Shown one piece after another: positions 9,001 through 15,299 of a stretch of 44,991 nt of DNA (positions are counted from its first letter, which is position 1; each line of letters begins with the position of its first letter). Made by a program: the position numbers and the translations under genes. The notes under the pieces were generated by a model. It did no database searches, was not told the origin of the DNA, and saw nothing but the letters and a program-made list of their open reading frames with translations. Source of the stretch: Solirubrobacterales bacterium (lineage in GTDB: Bacteria > Actinomycetota > Thermoleophilia > Solirubrobacterales > Thermoleophilaceae); contig JAAYBF010000156.1 in NCBI GenBank assembly GCA_012718975.1, forward strand, positions 1-44,991, written 5' to 3'.

Positions 9001-9302
9001 TCCGCCGCGCCGACGCCTACTGGCGCGCAACCCAGACCATCGGCCTCGACACCGACCCCGACATCGAACGCCGACTCGGCCAACGCCCCGACAACCCCAC
9101 CGACCGCGAACGCTGGGAGAAGGCCGCAGCCAGCCTTGAGTCCTACCGCCTCCAGTACGGCGACCTGCCAACCCCCGACACCGACCGCGCGCACCTCAAC
9201 GACCGCCAACTCCAAGACTTCCGCCTCGCCCTCAACCTCGCCGACAAGGCCATCAGCCCACCCCAGCGAGACCTCGACCGCGGCCCCGACCTCGGCTGGT
9301 AG
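6039..9302 (+). CDS. MobF (TrwC/TraI-type) conjugative relaxase-helicase
   Basis: This enzyme nicks at an origin of transfer, stays covalently bound to the 5' end through a tyrosine, and unwinds the strand. ATG 6039 (MLTIGKIG, the usual TrwC-family opening) is preferred to ATG 6021; GAGGG lies just upstream. The relaxase domain spans about 1-310, with candidate catalytic Tyr pairs in SPEYYTEQ and AEDYY and the metal-binding histidines in FPHRF and VHVHVLVAN. The SF1B helicase part (about 440-860) shows Walker A AGTGKTT, Walker B VVDEAGMVDT, GDERQAP, TIHKAQGMT and VAASRHTDEARFY. The C-terminal 230 residues are charged and probably coiled. Length (1,087 aa) is normal for the family. With no coupling protein or mating-pair genes here, transfer would need a co-resident conjugative element. 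Confidence 0.95.
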   Translation: MLTIGKIGGTGGGQWRSPEYYTEQVARGAEDYYAGHGEAPGTWTGQGAAQLGLAGMVGDGELEAVFERRHPSSGDQLGRAAGPGSVRGIDLQMAVPKSVSTLWALADDYDRPEVAAKVWEATHGAASAAFDYLERHACTSRAGAGGKVALRGEGFVAAVFPHRFSREGDPQVHVHVLVANMTHGGRAEGVEPAWRTLDARDLFDHKLAAGYLFQAELRERLTRELGVEWSEIHKGAAEIVGVPTELTQALSKRRAQILDALDRDGRAGSARESEIAALTTRRSKQTFDLAEQRGQWRALAQEHGFDRDELADTLDRTEFRPVDRGELSAAISEIVGAEGLTAERSAFARRDVVREVAARQVRGGSVEQVEAIADRLIASDQVVALDGTAAGATIRPTSPPDRRGEPLLTTPDMLAVEARMIDQATGRRGEGAGAVALSEGERFERRPGGLVLSDEQQAMVRQLVTSGDGVELVRAKAGTGKTTAIDAARELWERDGYRVIGAALAGRAADELHARAGIDSYTVHGLLRDLERGGEWQLPDRAVLVVDEAGMVDTRRLARLLDHAADARAKVVLIGDERQAPAVEAGGSFAGLADRLGTIELSEVHRQHHAWDRAALDELRHGDIADWIAAYDQHGRLVPCRSADEQTRTLVADWYVAAREHGMEQTVMLAGRRDEAADLNHLARTTRVAAGELDDATALTVEGRTFAEGDRVLALRNRHVDRADQDGRHLLRNGNRATVTRIDHQAGTLTVQLDTGPTVTLPDDYLTDGHVDHGYALTIHKAQGMTTQRTFVLASPDLARELGYVAASRHTDEARFYVNAPDPQDRPPGEPDYGDRLLWDDLKTALGVERAKHLALDQTEIDAKLGQLSTAELLEIQDRGRTLLTSIPSQWQRARDAEAVQQAASRLSSREKQLAQARTALEQTSRLRRRDRAEIQQRIWQLEDRSAADRQQLSRAVNQAAEFDFDRWLDTHEMDVVDASAADRELAIRRADAYWRATQTIGLDTDPDIERRLGQRPDNPTDRERWEKAAASLESYRLQYGDLPTPDTDRAHLNDRQLQDFRLALNLADKAISPPQRDLDRGPDLGW

Positions 9303-9409
9303 CCAACAAGACGAGCCAACAGCGGCTGGGTAGGGCGGCGAGCGCGTCGCCGATGCGCGCGACGGGAACGACAAAGCGATGACGCCGCTGCTTGACGGCC
9401 GCGAGCAAT
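9303..9409. other. Short spacer after relaxase
   Basis: No gene is seen. It contains the end of the relaxase transcription unit and leads into the terminator of the convergent NYN gene. Confidence 0.4.
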
Positions 9410-9437
9410 AAAAAACCCGGCCCACGAGGGGCCGGGT
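9410..9437 (-). terminator. Rho-independent terminator of the NYN gene
   Basis: On the minus strand an 8-bp GC-rich stem (CCCGGCCC with GGGCCGGG, 9416-9423 and 9429-9436, loop of five) is followed by six T residues. It lies about 60 bp past the NYN stop codon and between convergent genes. It is the clearest intrinsic terminator in the window. Confidence 0.85.
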
Positions 9438-9493
9438 GGTATAGACGCAAGCGTAGCAAGCCCCCGGACAGAATCAAGACTATTGCAGGGCCG

Positions 9494-10219
9494 TCACCAC
9501 TCGGCTGGCTTCCTGTAGCCCCCTACCGGGTCCGGCAGTTGATTCGCCCTGACCTCTGCGGCGGTGAGCCTCCGCCACCAGTGGCTGCCAGCGCCTTCGT
9601 CTGGCGTCCCCCTCAGTGCCCCCGCCAGCCAGTTGGGACTCGGGTTGACCAAGCCAACCGGGACCCTCTTCCGTGCTTCGATCAACGGGTGGCGCAGATC
9701 GCTGTCGTTCGAGAAGACGACTGCCGCGTCCACGTTGCCGCCGAGCACATCGAGCAGCAGGTGGGATGCAACGTTGACGTCCGATCCCTTCTCCTCGCGG
9801 TAGGCGTAGGAGACCATGAACTCGGCGTCAGGTACGGCGGCCGCGTTGTTGTCGCGCACCTTCACGGGCCAGTCAGCTCGCGTCAGGATCGGCCGCCCCT
9901 TGCGGTCTGGCGTCGCCAGCGGCGCACGCTTGACGCGCGACACGTAGTAGCCGTACTCGATGTGGTCCGCGCTGCCCGAAGCGAGCAGCGCCTTCAGGTA
10001 GACATCCTGGTCGGCTTGCCCTGACGGATTGCTGGCCGCGTCAATCCGAGCTGTGCAGAACACCAAACGGTCGATGGCCGAGTCGCCCCAGCTCGCCGGC
10101 AGGAGCGCCGAAGCCAGGCCACGGACATCCAGCCACCGCCAGCCCGCAGTTCCGCGCCCGCAGAGACGGCGCGCGCCGTAGTACAGGTTGTAGCCGTCGA
10201 TGTAGACGCCGACCTTCAT
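9494..10219 (-). CDS. NYN-domain (PIN-like) putative nuclease
   Basis: This is a 241-residue protein beginning MKVGVYIDGYNLYYGAR, the conserved N-terminal strand of NYN/LabA proteins with Asp8 and Asn11. Further acidic motifs are EKGSDVNVASHLLLD and VFSNDSDLRHPL, which complete the PIN-like metal site. The start at 10219 is chosen because this motif normally opens the protein; an upstream in-frame extension is not conserved-looking. NYN proteins are predicted or shown RNases, and some are linked to RNA decay or phage defence. It is the last gene of the element, transcribed toward the relaxase and closed by its own terminator, which suggests an independent cargo gene. Its substrate is unknown. 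Confidence 0.88.
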   Translation of the reverse strand: MKVGVYIDGYNLYYGARRLCGRGTAGWRWLDVRGLASALLPASWGDSAIDRLVFCTARIDAASNPSGQADQDVYLKALLASGSADHIEYGYYVSRVKRAPLATPDRKGRPILTRADWPVKVRDNNAAAVPDAEFMVSYAYREEKGSDVNVASHLLLDVLGGNVDAAVVFSNDSDLRHPLIEARKRVPVGLVNPSPNWLAGALRGTPDEGAGSHWWRRLTAAEVRANQLPDPVGGYRKPAEW

Positions 10220-10441
10220 GCGACGCGATCGTACCTGGCCCGCCTGGCGCTCCTCACACCACGAGCGGATGGGCTGAGTCGGGTCATCGTTTGGTGGCAA
10301 AACCCGTGGCAGAACCCCTTAGAATCGCCGGTAATGCAAAGCAATGCGCGGTCGCCTCAGGCCCCGCGTGCAGCGCATGGATGAGCCAAGTTTCCGCTCT
10401 GTAGAGCCAGAAATGAGGTGGATTCCGCTAGCCCCTGGGAG
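10220..10441. other. Right inner end of the element
   Basis: No gene is seen. The stretch contains the upstream region of the NYN gene, the tandem GTGGCAAAACCC motif at 10294-10318 and about 120 bp leading to the attR repeat. Confidence 0.4.
10294..10318 (+). repeat. Tandem 12-bp repeat, inner right end of element
   Basis: GTGGCAAAACCC is followed directly by GTGGCAGAACCCC and then by GAATCGCCGG at 10322. It matches the left-end pair at 197-221 almost base for base but lies about 125 bp inside the attR repeat. It may be a right-arm integrase site or the scar of an earlier attachment site. Confidence 0.5.
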
Positions 10442-10486
10442 GCCTTCGCATGGCAGAGGTCAGGGGTTCGAGTCCCCTCAGCTCCA
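10442..10486 (+). pseudogene. 3' fragment of tRNA-Ala left at attR
   Basis: These 45 bases equal positions 66-110 of the intact tRNA: the end of the anticodon stem, the CGC anticodon, variable loop, T arm and acceptor 3' strand. The sequence upstream does not supply the 5' acceptor or D arm, so no functional tRNA can form. It is the expected by-product of integration at the tRNA 3' half. Confidence 0.9.
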
Positions 10487-10579
10487 TCGGAGCGGAACCC
10501 AGAAGCGATGCGGGTTCCGACGAGATCGACAGCCACCGCGGCGAGACGCCGAAAGCGGCCTATATGGCGTTCGTGGCAA
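10442..10579 (+). repeat. attR direct repeat (right end of element)
   Basis: This is the second copy of the 138-bp repeat, differing from 66-203 at 10504 and 10539. It begins with the tRNA-Ala anticodon stem and lacks the tRNA 5' half. It marks the right boundary of the element. Similarity to the left end continues at lower identity to about 10618. Confidence 0.92.
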
Positions 10580-10597
10580 TACGGGTGGCAAAACCCC
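10573..10597 (+). repeat. Tandem 12-bp repeat at the outer edge of attR
   Basis: This is the third copy of the motif, more diverged in its first half (GTGGCAATACGG) and intact in its second (GTGGCAAAACCCC). It straddles the end of the 138-bp repeat, at the place equivalent to 197-221 in attL. Confidence 0.45.
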
Positions 10598-10759
10598 CGG
10601 CGCTCCGACGCGATCGCCATTGATGGACGGAGGCTCGGGCGTTCGGGAGGCCGCGCGGCGCGCTGGCGTAGAGGCACTGCGGTCCGGCCGCAAACCCGTC
10701 GCCCTTGGCTAGATTGGCACCGTGAGCGGGGGATACTGCCGCGGGAGCGGGACGACAGG
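10580..10759. other. Spacer between attR and the metallopeptidase pseudogene
   Basis: No convincing gene is seen. The first 40 bp retain weak similarity to 204-241 at the left end. The rest is the presumed upstream region of the next gene; no clear promoter is visible. Confidence 0.35.
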
Positions 10760-11331
10760 TTGGCCTTGGCCACCGTCACCGTCGAGTTGGCCTGGGCCGA
10801 TCTCCCACGGGACCACCGGGCGCTCCTCGAGAGCGTCGGCGTCACTCAACACCAAGTCGTCGCCGAGCCTCTGGGTGCAGCCGTCGACAGACTCACGATC
10901 TCCGCCGGAGCGAGGCGACCAACAGAGGCCGAGTGGGCAAGCCTCGATGTGGCCGTGGGCGTCTGGGTGCCGTCCTTGAAGCTCGTGATCCTGAACGCGG
11001 AGCATCCCGCTGTCGTCGGGCTTGACGACGACAGCTACGAGGCGCTGCTCGCGCGAACCGCCTGGCACGAGTGGGGCCACGCTCTCACATCGCGAGGGCG
11101 ACAGCCGACGAGGTCGCAGACGGCGACAGGCTGGTTCGCCTTGCACCACCTGGAGTTGCGGAGTTCATCCGCAAGGGTGGCTATCGCCCACGCGAGCTGA
11201 CCCATGAGCTCGTTGCGGAGTGCTACGCGCTCCTCATGTCGCGCCGCCGTCGCGGCCAAAGCGGACAGCCAGAGTGGCTTGCTGATGAAATCTACGAGCT
11301 CGTCAGGAGAGTGACCGGATGGAGCAGGTAG
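10760..11331 (+). pseudogene. HEWGH zinc metallopeptidase-like gene, frameshifted
   Basis: Two overlapping frames together encode one plausible protein of about 190 residues. The first frame, from TTG 10760, reaches TAWHEWGHAL, an HExxH-like zinc-peptidase motif. It then needs a shift near 11089-11100, consistent with one lost base, into the second frame (ATADEVADGDRLVRL to VTGWSR, stop 11329-11331). The second frame supplies HELVAE, whose Glu could be the third metal ligand. Without the shift, the first frame ends at 11200 in low-quality sequence. Small HExxH proteins beside mobile elements often belong to ImmA/IrrE or toxin-antitoxin type loci. No slippery heptamer is visible, so a real mutation or a sequencing error is more likely than programmed frameshifting. 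Confidence 0.6.
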
Positions 11332-11495
11332 ACCCCAAAGAGCAACCTCAGGGCTACGTAATACCGGATCAGGAGAGCGCTGAGCGCATTCTGGCTGTCG
11401 AGGCCGAACTGCTCCGCAGCGAGGGAGTGGACCCGGCGTGGCCGGGCTTCGAGCAAGACCCGCCGTCCAGGCGCAACGATCAACCTAACCGGTAA
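11319..11495 (+). CDS. Small acidic protein coupled to the metallopeptidase gene
   Basis: This 58-residue ORF begins MEQVDPKEQPQGYVIPD and ends RRNDQPNR. Its ATG lies inside the last codons of the upstream frame (13-bp overlap), with AGGAG at 11305-11309 at ideal spacing, so translational coupling is likely. It is rich in Glu, Asp, Gln and Pro with one potential helix (ESAERILAVEAELLRSEG). I do not recognise a family. The position behind a small metallopeptidase invites comparison with antitoxin or regulator partners, but that is speculation. Confidence 0.6.
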   Translation: MEQVDPKEQPQGYVIPDQESAERILAVEAELLRSEGVDPAWPGFEQDPPSRRNDQPNR

Positions 11496-11613
11496 GCGCC
11501 CTCGGGGAATCGACCGGCGGTGGCGCCGCGCAGACAGCGATGGCCCTGTCCGCTGCCGGCGCCACTTGGATGCTGAAACGGCCCCGCATCCCCATGAGGC
11601 GGAAGCTACGAGG

Positions 11614-11946
11614 TCAGCGGTCTACGTAGCCGCCGCGCTCGGCCATTGCCTCGGCGACACCCAGCTCCCGCGTCAGGTCCCGGTCGTGCAGGAACGCCGC
11701 CAGCGCCCGCGTCCACTCCCGCGACGGGTAGGCCTCCCTGACGTTCTCCAGCACTCGCTCGACCCTCACGACGCTGCGCGGATCGACCTCGACGGGCCTG
11801 CGGCCTGGGATCGCATCGAGAAAGCCCTCACCGATCCACTTGCGAATCGTCGGCTGAGATGCCTGGAGGCGACGCGCGGCCTGCTCGACAGAGATGCCCA
11901 CGTCGCCGAGGGTAGCCCGGACCGAAGCGCCGCCGCTGACACCCAT
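11614..11946 (-). CDS. Small HTH DNA-binding protein (excisionase/MerR-like)
   Basis: This is a 110-residue protein with a winged-helix or MerR-type HTH in its first half (ISVEQAARRLQASQPTIRKW, then IGEGFLDAIPGRRPVEVDP), a pattern seen in excisionase-like DNA-binding proteins. The second half (REWTRALAAFLHDRDLTREL) is predicted helical. ATG 11946 is chosen because the upstream open frame crosses the vapB gene. It is divergent from vapB, and their start regions overlap, so its expression is tied to the vapBC promoter. It may be an added regulator of the module, though a separate function is possible. Confidence 0.7.
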   Translation of the reverse strand: MGVSGGASVRATLGDVGISVEQAARRLQASQPTIRKWIGEGFLDAIPGRRPVEVDPRSVVRVERVLENVREAYPSREWTRALAAFLHDRDLTRELGVAEAMAERGGYVDR

Positions 11947-11964
11947 CCGGCTCAGAGCTAGTAT
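11936..11964 (+). promoter_or_regulatory. vapBC promoter, leaderless
   Basis: CTGACA (11936-11941) and TAGTAT (11959-11964) are separated by exactly 17 bases. The vapB ATG at 11971 is six bases past the -10 hexamer, so the transcript probably starts at or next to the start codon, and no Shine-Dalgarno is seen. Leaderless mRNAs are common in actinobacteria. Confidence 0.65.
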
Positions 11965-11970
11965 GAACGT

Positions 11971-12213
11971 ATGAAGCGCACAACGATCAGCCTGCCCGAC
12001 GACATGGCCAAAGCGCTCGATCGCGAGGCCCGCCGCCAGGGGACATCGGTATCGGCTGTGGCGCGCGAGGCACTGGCGGAGCGGCTCCGCTTGCGGGCCG
12101 GCCAGGTTCGGGATCTGCCGTTCGCTGCGCTGGGCCGGAGCGGCACCCGCGACACGGCACGCCGCGCAGACGAGATCCTGGACGAGGAGTGGGGTGGCGG
12201 TAGCGGTCGTTGA
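11971..12213 (+). CDS. vapB: VapB-type ribbon-helix-helix antitoxin
   Basis: This 80-residue protein opens with a ribbon-helix-helix domain (KRTTISLPDDMAKALDREAR, then QGTSVSAVAREAL), typical of CopG-like antitoxins. Its C-terminal tail ends in DEILDEEWGGG, likely the toxin-neutralising segment. The toxin gene starts inside its last codons (20-bp overlap), the standard arrangement of a type II module. Such antitoxins bind their own promoter, here at 11936-11964. The family assignment rests on the motif and the PIN partner. Confidence 0.88.
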   Translation: MKRTTISLPDDMAKALDREARRQGTSVSAVAREALAERLRLRAGQVRDLPFAALGRSGTRDTARRADEILDEEWGGGSGR

Positions 12214-12610
12214 CACGGGTCCGCTCTACGCCGCGGCCGACCTGGACGACGACGATCACGTCGCATCGCTGGAAATCCTTCAGCGCCGCGACCTGGAGCT
12301 TGTCGTTCCAGCGCTGGTAGTCGCCGAGGCGACCTACCTCGTCGGCCGTCGCCTGGGAGCCAAAGCCGAGGCGGCATTCCTGCGCGGACTCGGACAGATC
12401 GAGGTCGAGCCTCCACGCGGCGACGACTGGACGCGCATCGCAGATCTGGTCGACGAGTACAGCGACCTACCCCTGGGCGGCACCGACGCCTCGGTCATCG
12501 CGCTCGCCGAGCGCCTGGACACCGCCACCGTGATCACGCTCGATCGGCGCCACTTCACGGTCGTGCGCCCGAACCACCGCGATGCCCTGGAACTGCTCCC
12601 CGCAGAGTGA
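12194..12610 (+). CDS. vapC: VapC-type PIN-domain toxin (ribonuclease)
   Basis: This 138-residue PIN-domain protein has the acidic residues of the Mg-dependent RNase site: Asp7 (VVDTGPLYAA), Glu45 (VVAEATYL), Asp98 (GGTDASVIALAE) and Asp117 (TLDRRHF). VapC toxins cleave tRNA or rRNA when freed from VapB. The GTG start overlaps vapB by 20 bp, with GAGGAG just upstream. All catalytic residues are intact, so it should be active. Module placement next to attR suggests it came with, or was left by, mobile DNA. Confidence 0.9.
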   Translation: MAVAVVDTGPLYAAADLDDDDHVASLEILQRRDLELVVPALVVAEATYLVGRRLGAKAEAAFLRGLGQIEVEPPRGDDWTRIADLVDEYSDLPLGGTDASVIALAERLDTATVITLDRRHFTVVRPNHRDALELLPAE

Positions 12611-12671
12611 TCACCGCGCGATGGAGACGAGCCGGCGCCCGGCCGCCACGACGAGGAGCGGGATTCGCCGC

Positions 12672-13079
12672 TTAGTCGACGACAGCGGCAACGGCCTCCA
12701 ACTCCACGAGCTGGTCGCCATAACCCAGCACAGTCACGCCCAGCAGCGTGCTTGGCACATCGTGGTCACCGAACGCGTCGCGCACGACCTCCCACGCTGC
12801 GACAAGGTCGGCTTGCCGCGACGATGCCACGAGCACACGCGTGCTGATCACGTCCTCGATCGCCGCACCGGCAGCGGCCAGGGCACGCCTCATCGTCTCG
12901 ACGCACGCGACCGCCTGTCCCGCATGGTCACCGACCGCGACCGTCTTCCCCTCCTCGTTCAACGGGCACGAGCCCGCCAGGAAGATCAGCCGGGCGTCCT
13001 TCGGTGCCGTCGCGGCATACGCATACTCAGCAACGTCAGACAGGTTCGAGGCACGGATCAACTGCACAGAACTCGGCAT
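12672..13079 (-). CDS. RidA/YjgF-family enamine/imine deaminase-like protein
   Basis: This 135-residue protein is the usual RidA length. It has the family core (RLIFLAGSCPLNEEG, QAVACVETMRRALAAAG, EDVISTRVLVAS), with Arg81 at the position of the substrate-binding arginine in active RidA proteins. RidA enzymes hydrolyse reactive 2-aminoacrylate-type enamines, but many paralogues have other roles. Start 13079 matches the domain length, and GGGAG lies upstream; the longer upstream frame adds an unlikely N-terminus. It is a single gene convergent with vapC. Confidence 0.85.
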   Translation of the reverse strand: MPSSVQLIRASNLSDVAEYAYAATAPKDARLIFLAGSCPLNEEGKTVAVGDHAGQAVACVETMRRALAAAGAAIEDVISTRVLVASSRQADLVAAWEVVRDAFGDHDVPSTLLGVTVLGYGDQLVELEAVAAVVD

Positions 13080-13174
13080 GCTCCCATCCTCGCAGTGGAA
13101 GCCGAGGGCCTCAACAGTGCCCGCTCTCAATAGCGCCCGTCCGCCAGCAGAGCCATCCCGAGCTTCCCTCGCCC

Positions 13175-14071
13175 CTACCCCGGATCGGCCGCGCCGACCG
13201 GATCCGGGACCACCGCCCGGCGGCGACGGGCACCGAAGGCGTGGGCGTCGACGTACTCGCGCACCTGCGGGATGGCGGCTTCGAGGGGCAGCTTCGACGT
13301 CGCGCCGGCCAGCAGCGCGCGCGTCGCGGCAACCGTAGCGCGGCGGCCGAGGCGGCTCTGCTTGAAGCCGTAGAGGTCACGGTGGAGAGGGCTCATCAGC
13401 GCGATCGCCGCCCGGGTCATCAGGCCCTTGACGGCGTCGGCCGGCTTGACCGCCAGCCCGCCCGGGCTGACCATGTCGCGGAACCACAGGCATGGCTCCG
13501 ACAGCGCCAGCTTGCCCTCCATCGCCGCCATGTAGGCATCCAGCTCGGCGGCTGTCTGGGCGACGGAGTCGGGGTCGCAGCCGACGAGCCGCGCGGCGAT
13601 CCGCTGCTCGGCGACGAAACGATCGCGCTCCGCTGGAGACAAGCCGGGACCGTAGGTCTCGAAGCTGCGCAGCATCGACCAGGTGAGCGAGTTGTGGACC
13701 CACTCGAGCAGGGCGGGGTCGTCCGCGCGCAGCGGGCGTCCGGAGTCGGGCCCCACCGCCTTGCGCGTGCTGTGCAGCCGGCGCAGCATCGCGCCCGCGT
13801 TCTCCGCAGTCGCGGTGTCGCCGAAGGTGATGGTCGCCGTGTAGTCGCCGGTCCGCTTGGCCCGCAGCTCGGGGTTCTCGCGCACCGAGGATGCCTGGTC
13901 GATGACGTACATCACCGGCGGATAGAGCATCTGGACCATCGCCGCCGCCGTCCCACCCAGGCCGATGCTCGGGTGGGCCACCACCCGCCAGGTGACGCTG
14001 TCGGGGCCATAGAGGCCGTCGTCGGCGGTATGCCCACCAGCTTCGACGCCGGCGGGACGGGAGGTGGCCAT
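13175..14071 (-). CDS. DUF2236 (MpaB/latex-clearing-like) oxygenase-family protein
   Basis: This 298-residue protein of the DUF2236 family, which includes MpaB and rubber oxygenase (Lcp)-related haem proteins, has characteristic blocks including TWRVVAHPSIGLGGTAAAMV, GDTATAENAGAMLRRLHSTR, DPALLEWVHNSLTWSML, ERDRFVAEQRIAARLVG and LMTRAAIALMSPLHRDLYG. The start at 14071 is supported by AAGGAG seven bases upstream. Reaction and substrate are unknown. No signal peptide is visible, so it is probably cytoplasmic. It stands alone, with its back to the DUF389 gene's terminator. Confidence 0.85.
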   Translation of the reverse strand: MATSRPAGVEAGGHTADDGLYGPDSVTWRVVAHPSIGLGGTAAAMVQMLYPPVMYVIDQASSVRENPELRAKRTGDYTATITFGDTATAENAGAMLRRLHSTRKAVGPDSGRPLRADDPALLEWVHNSLTWSMLRSFETYGPGLSPAERDRFVAEQRIAARLVGCDPDSVAQTAAELDAYMAAMEGKLALSEPCLWFRDMVSPGGLAVKPADAVKGLMTRAAIALMSPLHRDLYGFKQSRLGRRATVAATRALLAGATSKLPLEAAIPQVREYVDAHAFGARRRRAVVPDPVGAADPG

Positions 14072-14189
14072 CGGATGCTCCTTCGGTCTCGATCTGGGTA
14101 GCTGGCACGGCACCGCGCCGTCCGGCTAGCTTCGGCCACCAGCCCGGATTCCTTTATGCCACGGCACCGAAGGCCAGCCACGAAATAGC

Positions 14190-14218
14190 GGGCCGGTGGG
14201 GCGACAGCCCGCCGGCCC
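14190..14218 (-). terminator. Hairpin directly after the DUF389 gene
   Basis: An 11-bp GC-rich stem (GGGCCGGTGGG with CCCGCCGGCCC, one G-U) and a seven-base loop begin immediately after the DUF389 stop codon on the minus strand. No T-run follows, so it may terminate imperfectly or protect the mRNA 3' end. Confidence 0.55.
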
Positions 14219-15229
14219 TCAGTCCGGCACGTCCCCCACCTCGGTCGTCCTGCCCGCCACCCGGTTGACGACGATCGGGGTGCCCTCCGGCACGACACCG
14301 TCGAGCAGCCGTGGTAGCTGCTTGTCCTGGGAGCCGTCAGTCATCCCCTCGACGAGGAAGACGAGCTTGGAGCCGCGGAAGCGGGTGGCGATCAGGCGCT
14401 CGTCGTTGTCGGAGGCCCACTTGTCGCCGACCTCCTTGGCGGCCGTCTGCCAGTTCGACAGCTCGACGGCGCGGTAGGTGGTGACCGCCAGCCCGGCGAC
14501 GACGACCAGGCTGGCGAGCGCGACGACCGCGTAGGCGTGGCGCAGGGCGCGCACCGAAACGTCCGGTATCCGAGCCCGGAGCCCGCTGAACACCGCGGCG
14601 CCGACGACGATGATCGCCAGCATGTTCGTCACGAACAGCAGCAGCGCGCCGAACGCGCCGTCCCAGTCGCCCGCCACGACCGTCACGCCCACCACCGACA
14701 GCGGCGGGACGAGCGAGATCGCGATGGCGACGCCGGGCAGGATGTCGCCGACGTCGCGGCGGGCGATCGCGAACGATCCGGCAAGGCCGGTGAGCGCGGC
14801 CGCGACGAGGTCGACGAGCGTCGGCGACACGCGCCCCGTGACCTGCGAATTGGCGTCGAGCGGCGTGAGCTCCGGCAGCGCCCAGCCGAGACCGACCGCC
14901 AGCGCGATCGTCACCGCGATCGCCGCCAGCAGCGTGCCGGCCGAGATCAGCAGCGCGCGCAGCTCGCCGAAGGCGATCGCCGCCGCGACCCCCTGGATCG
15001 GCACCGCGAGCGGGGCGATGATCATCGCCCCGATCACCGTCGCGGTCGAGTCGGCGACCACGCCGGCGGTCGCGATCCCCGTCGCGAGCAGCAGCAACAG
15101 CCAGAACCGGCTCTGCTTGGCGGGGACGTCGCCGACGAACAGGTAGACGGCCTCGCGGATCTCGTCGGGCGTGCGCGTCTCGCCGACGATCACGCGGTGC
15201 CACAGCTTCCGTTCCGACGACCCGTTCAT
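14219..15229 (-). CDS. DUF389-family integral membrane protein
   Basis: This 336-residue protein is typical of DUF389: a short cytoplasmic N-terminus, then about seven transmembrane helices from residue 43 on. The family signature lies around VIGAMIIAPLAVPIQGVAAA and LPGVAIAISLVPPLSVVGV. A soluble C-terminal domain from about 255 follows. Function is unestablished; members are often annotated as hydrophobic domain or TIGR00341-type proteins. The ATG is in good context. The gene is separated by 70 bp from the GAP-family gene on the same strand, so a shared transcript is possible. Confidence 0.88.
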   Translation of the reverse strand: MNGSSERKLWHRVIVGETRTPDEIREAVYLFVGDVPAKQSRFWLLLLLATGIATAGVVADSTATVIGAMIIAPLAVPIQGVAAAIAFGELRALLISAGTLLAAIAVTIALAVGLGWALPELTPLDANSQVTGRVSPTLVDLVAAALTGLAGSFAIARRDVGDILPGVAIAISLVPPLSVVGVTVVAGDWDGAFGALLLFVTNMLAIIVVGAAVFSGLRARIPDVSVRALRHAYAVVALASLVVVAGLAVTTYRAVELSNWQTAAKEVGDKWASDNDERLIATRFRGSKLVFLVEGMTDGSQDKQLPRLLDGVVPEGTPIVVNRVAGRTTEVGDVPD

Positions 15230-15299
15230 CCGCTCGACCGACCGTCGATTCTGCCGCGGGGCGCGGACGCCGCCGGCCCGCTCCCGAGCTGCGGGGCGC

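Larger units (their letters stand above)
66..10579. mobile_element. Integrative (probably mobilizable) element in tRNA-Ala
   Basis: The element is bounded by two near-identical 138-bp direct repeats that start inside the tRNA-Ala anticodon stem, giving a repeat unit of 10,376 bp. An integrase gene sits just inside the left repeat, as is usual for elements integrated at tRNA genes. The interior carries a HerA-like ATPase, a small HTH protein, two XRE regulators, a MobF relaxase-helicase and a NYN-domain protein. No VirD4-like coupling protein, VirB4 or other secretion gene is seen, so an integrative mobilizable element is more likely than a self-transmissible one. Parts, especially 1,864-4,300, look less GC-rich than the flanking chromosome. 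The functional classification is inferred from gene content. Confidence 0.88.

Noticed and set aside
9392-10024. Plus-strand frame opposite the NYN gene
   Set aside because: It lies antisense to a conserved NYN domain, and its start is inside the NYN gene's terminator.
10418-10760. A second tRNA-Ala gene near 10442
   Set aside because: Only the 3' half of the tRNA is present. The upstream sequence cannot form the acceptor 5' strand or D arm, so it is an att remnant.
11071-11331. An independent short gene in the second frame of the metallopeptidase region
   Set aside because: It begins without a ribosome-binding site inside the HEWGH region and continues the upstream protein, so one frameshifted gene is simpler.
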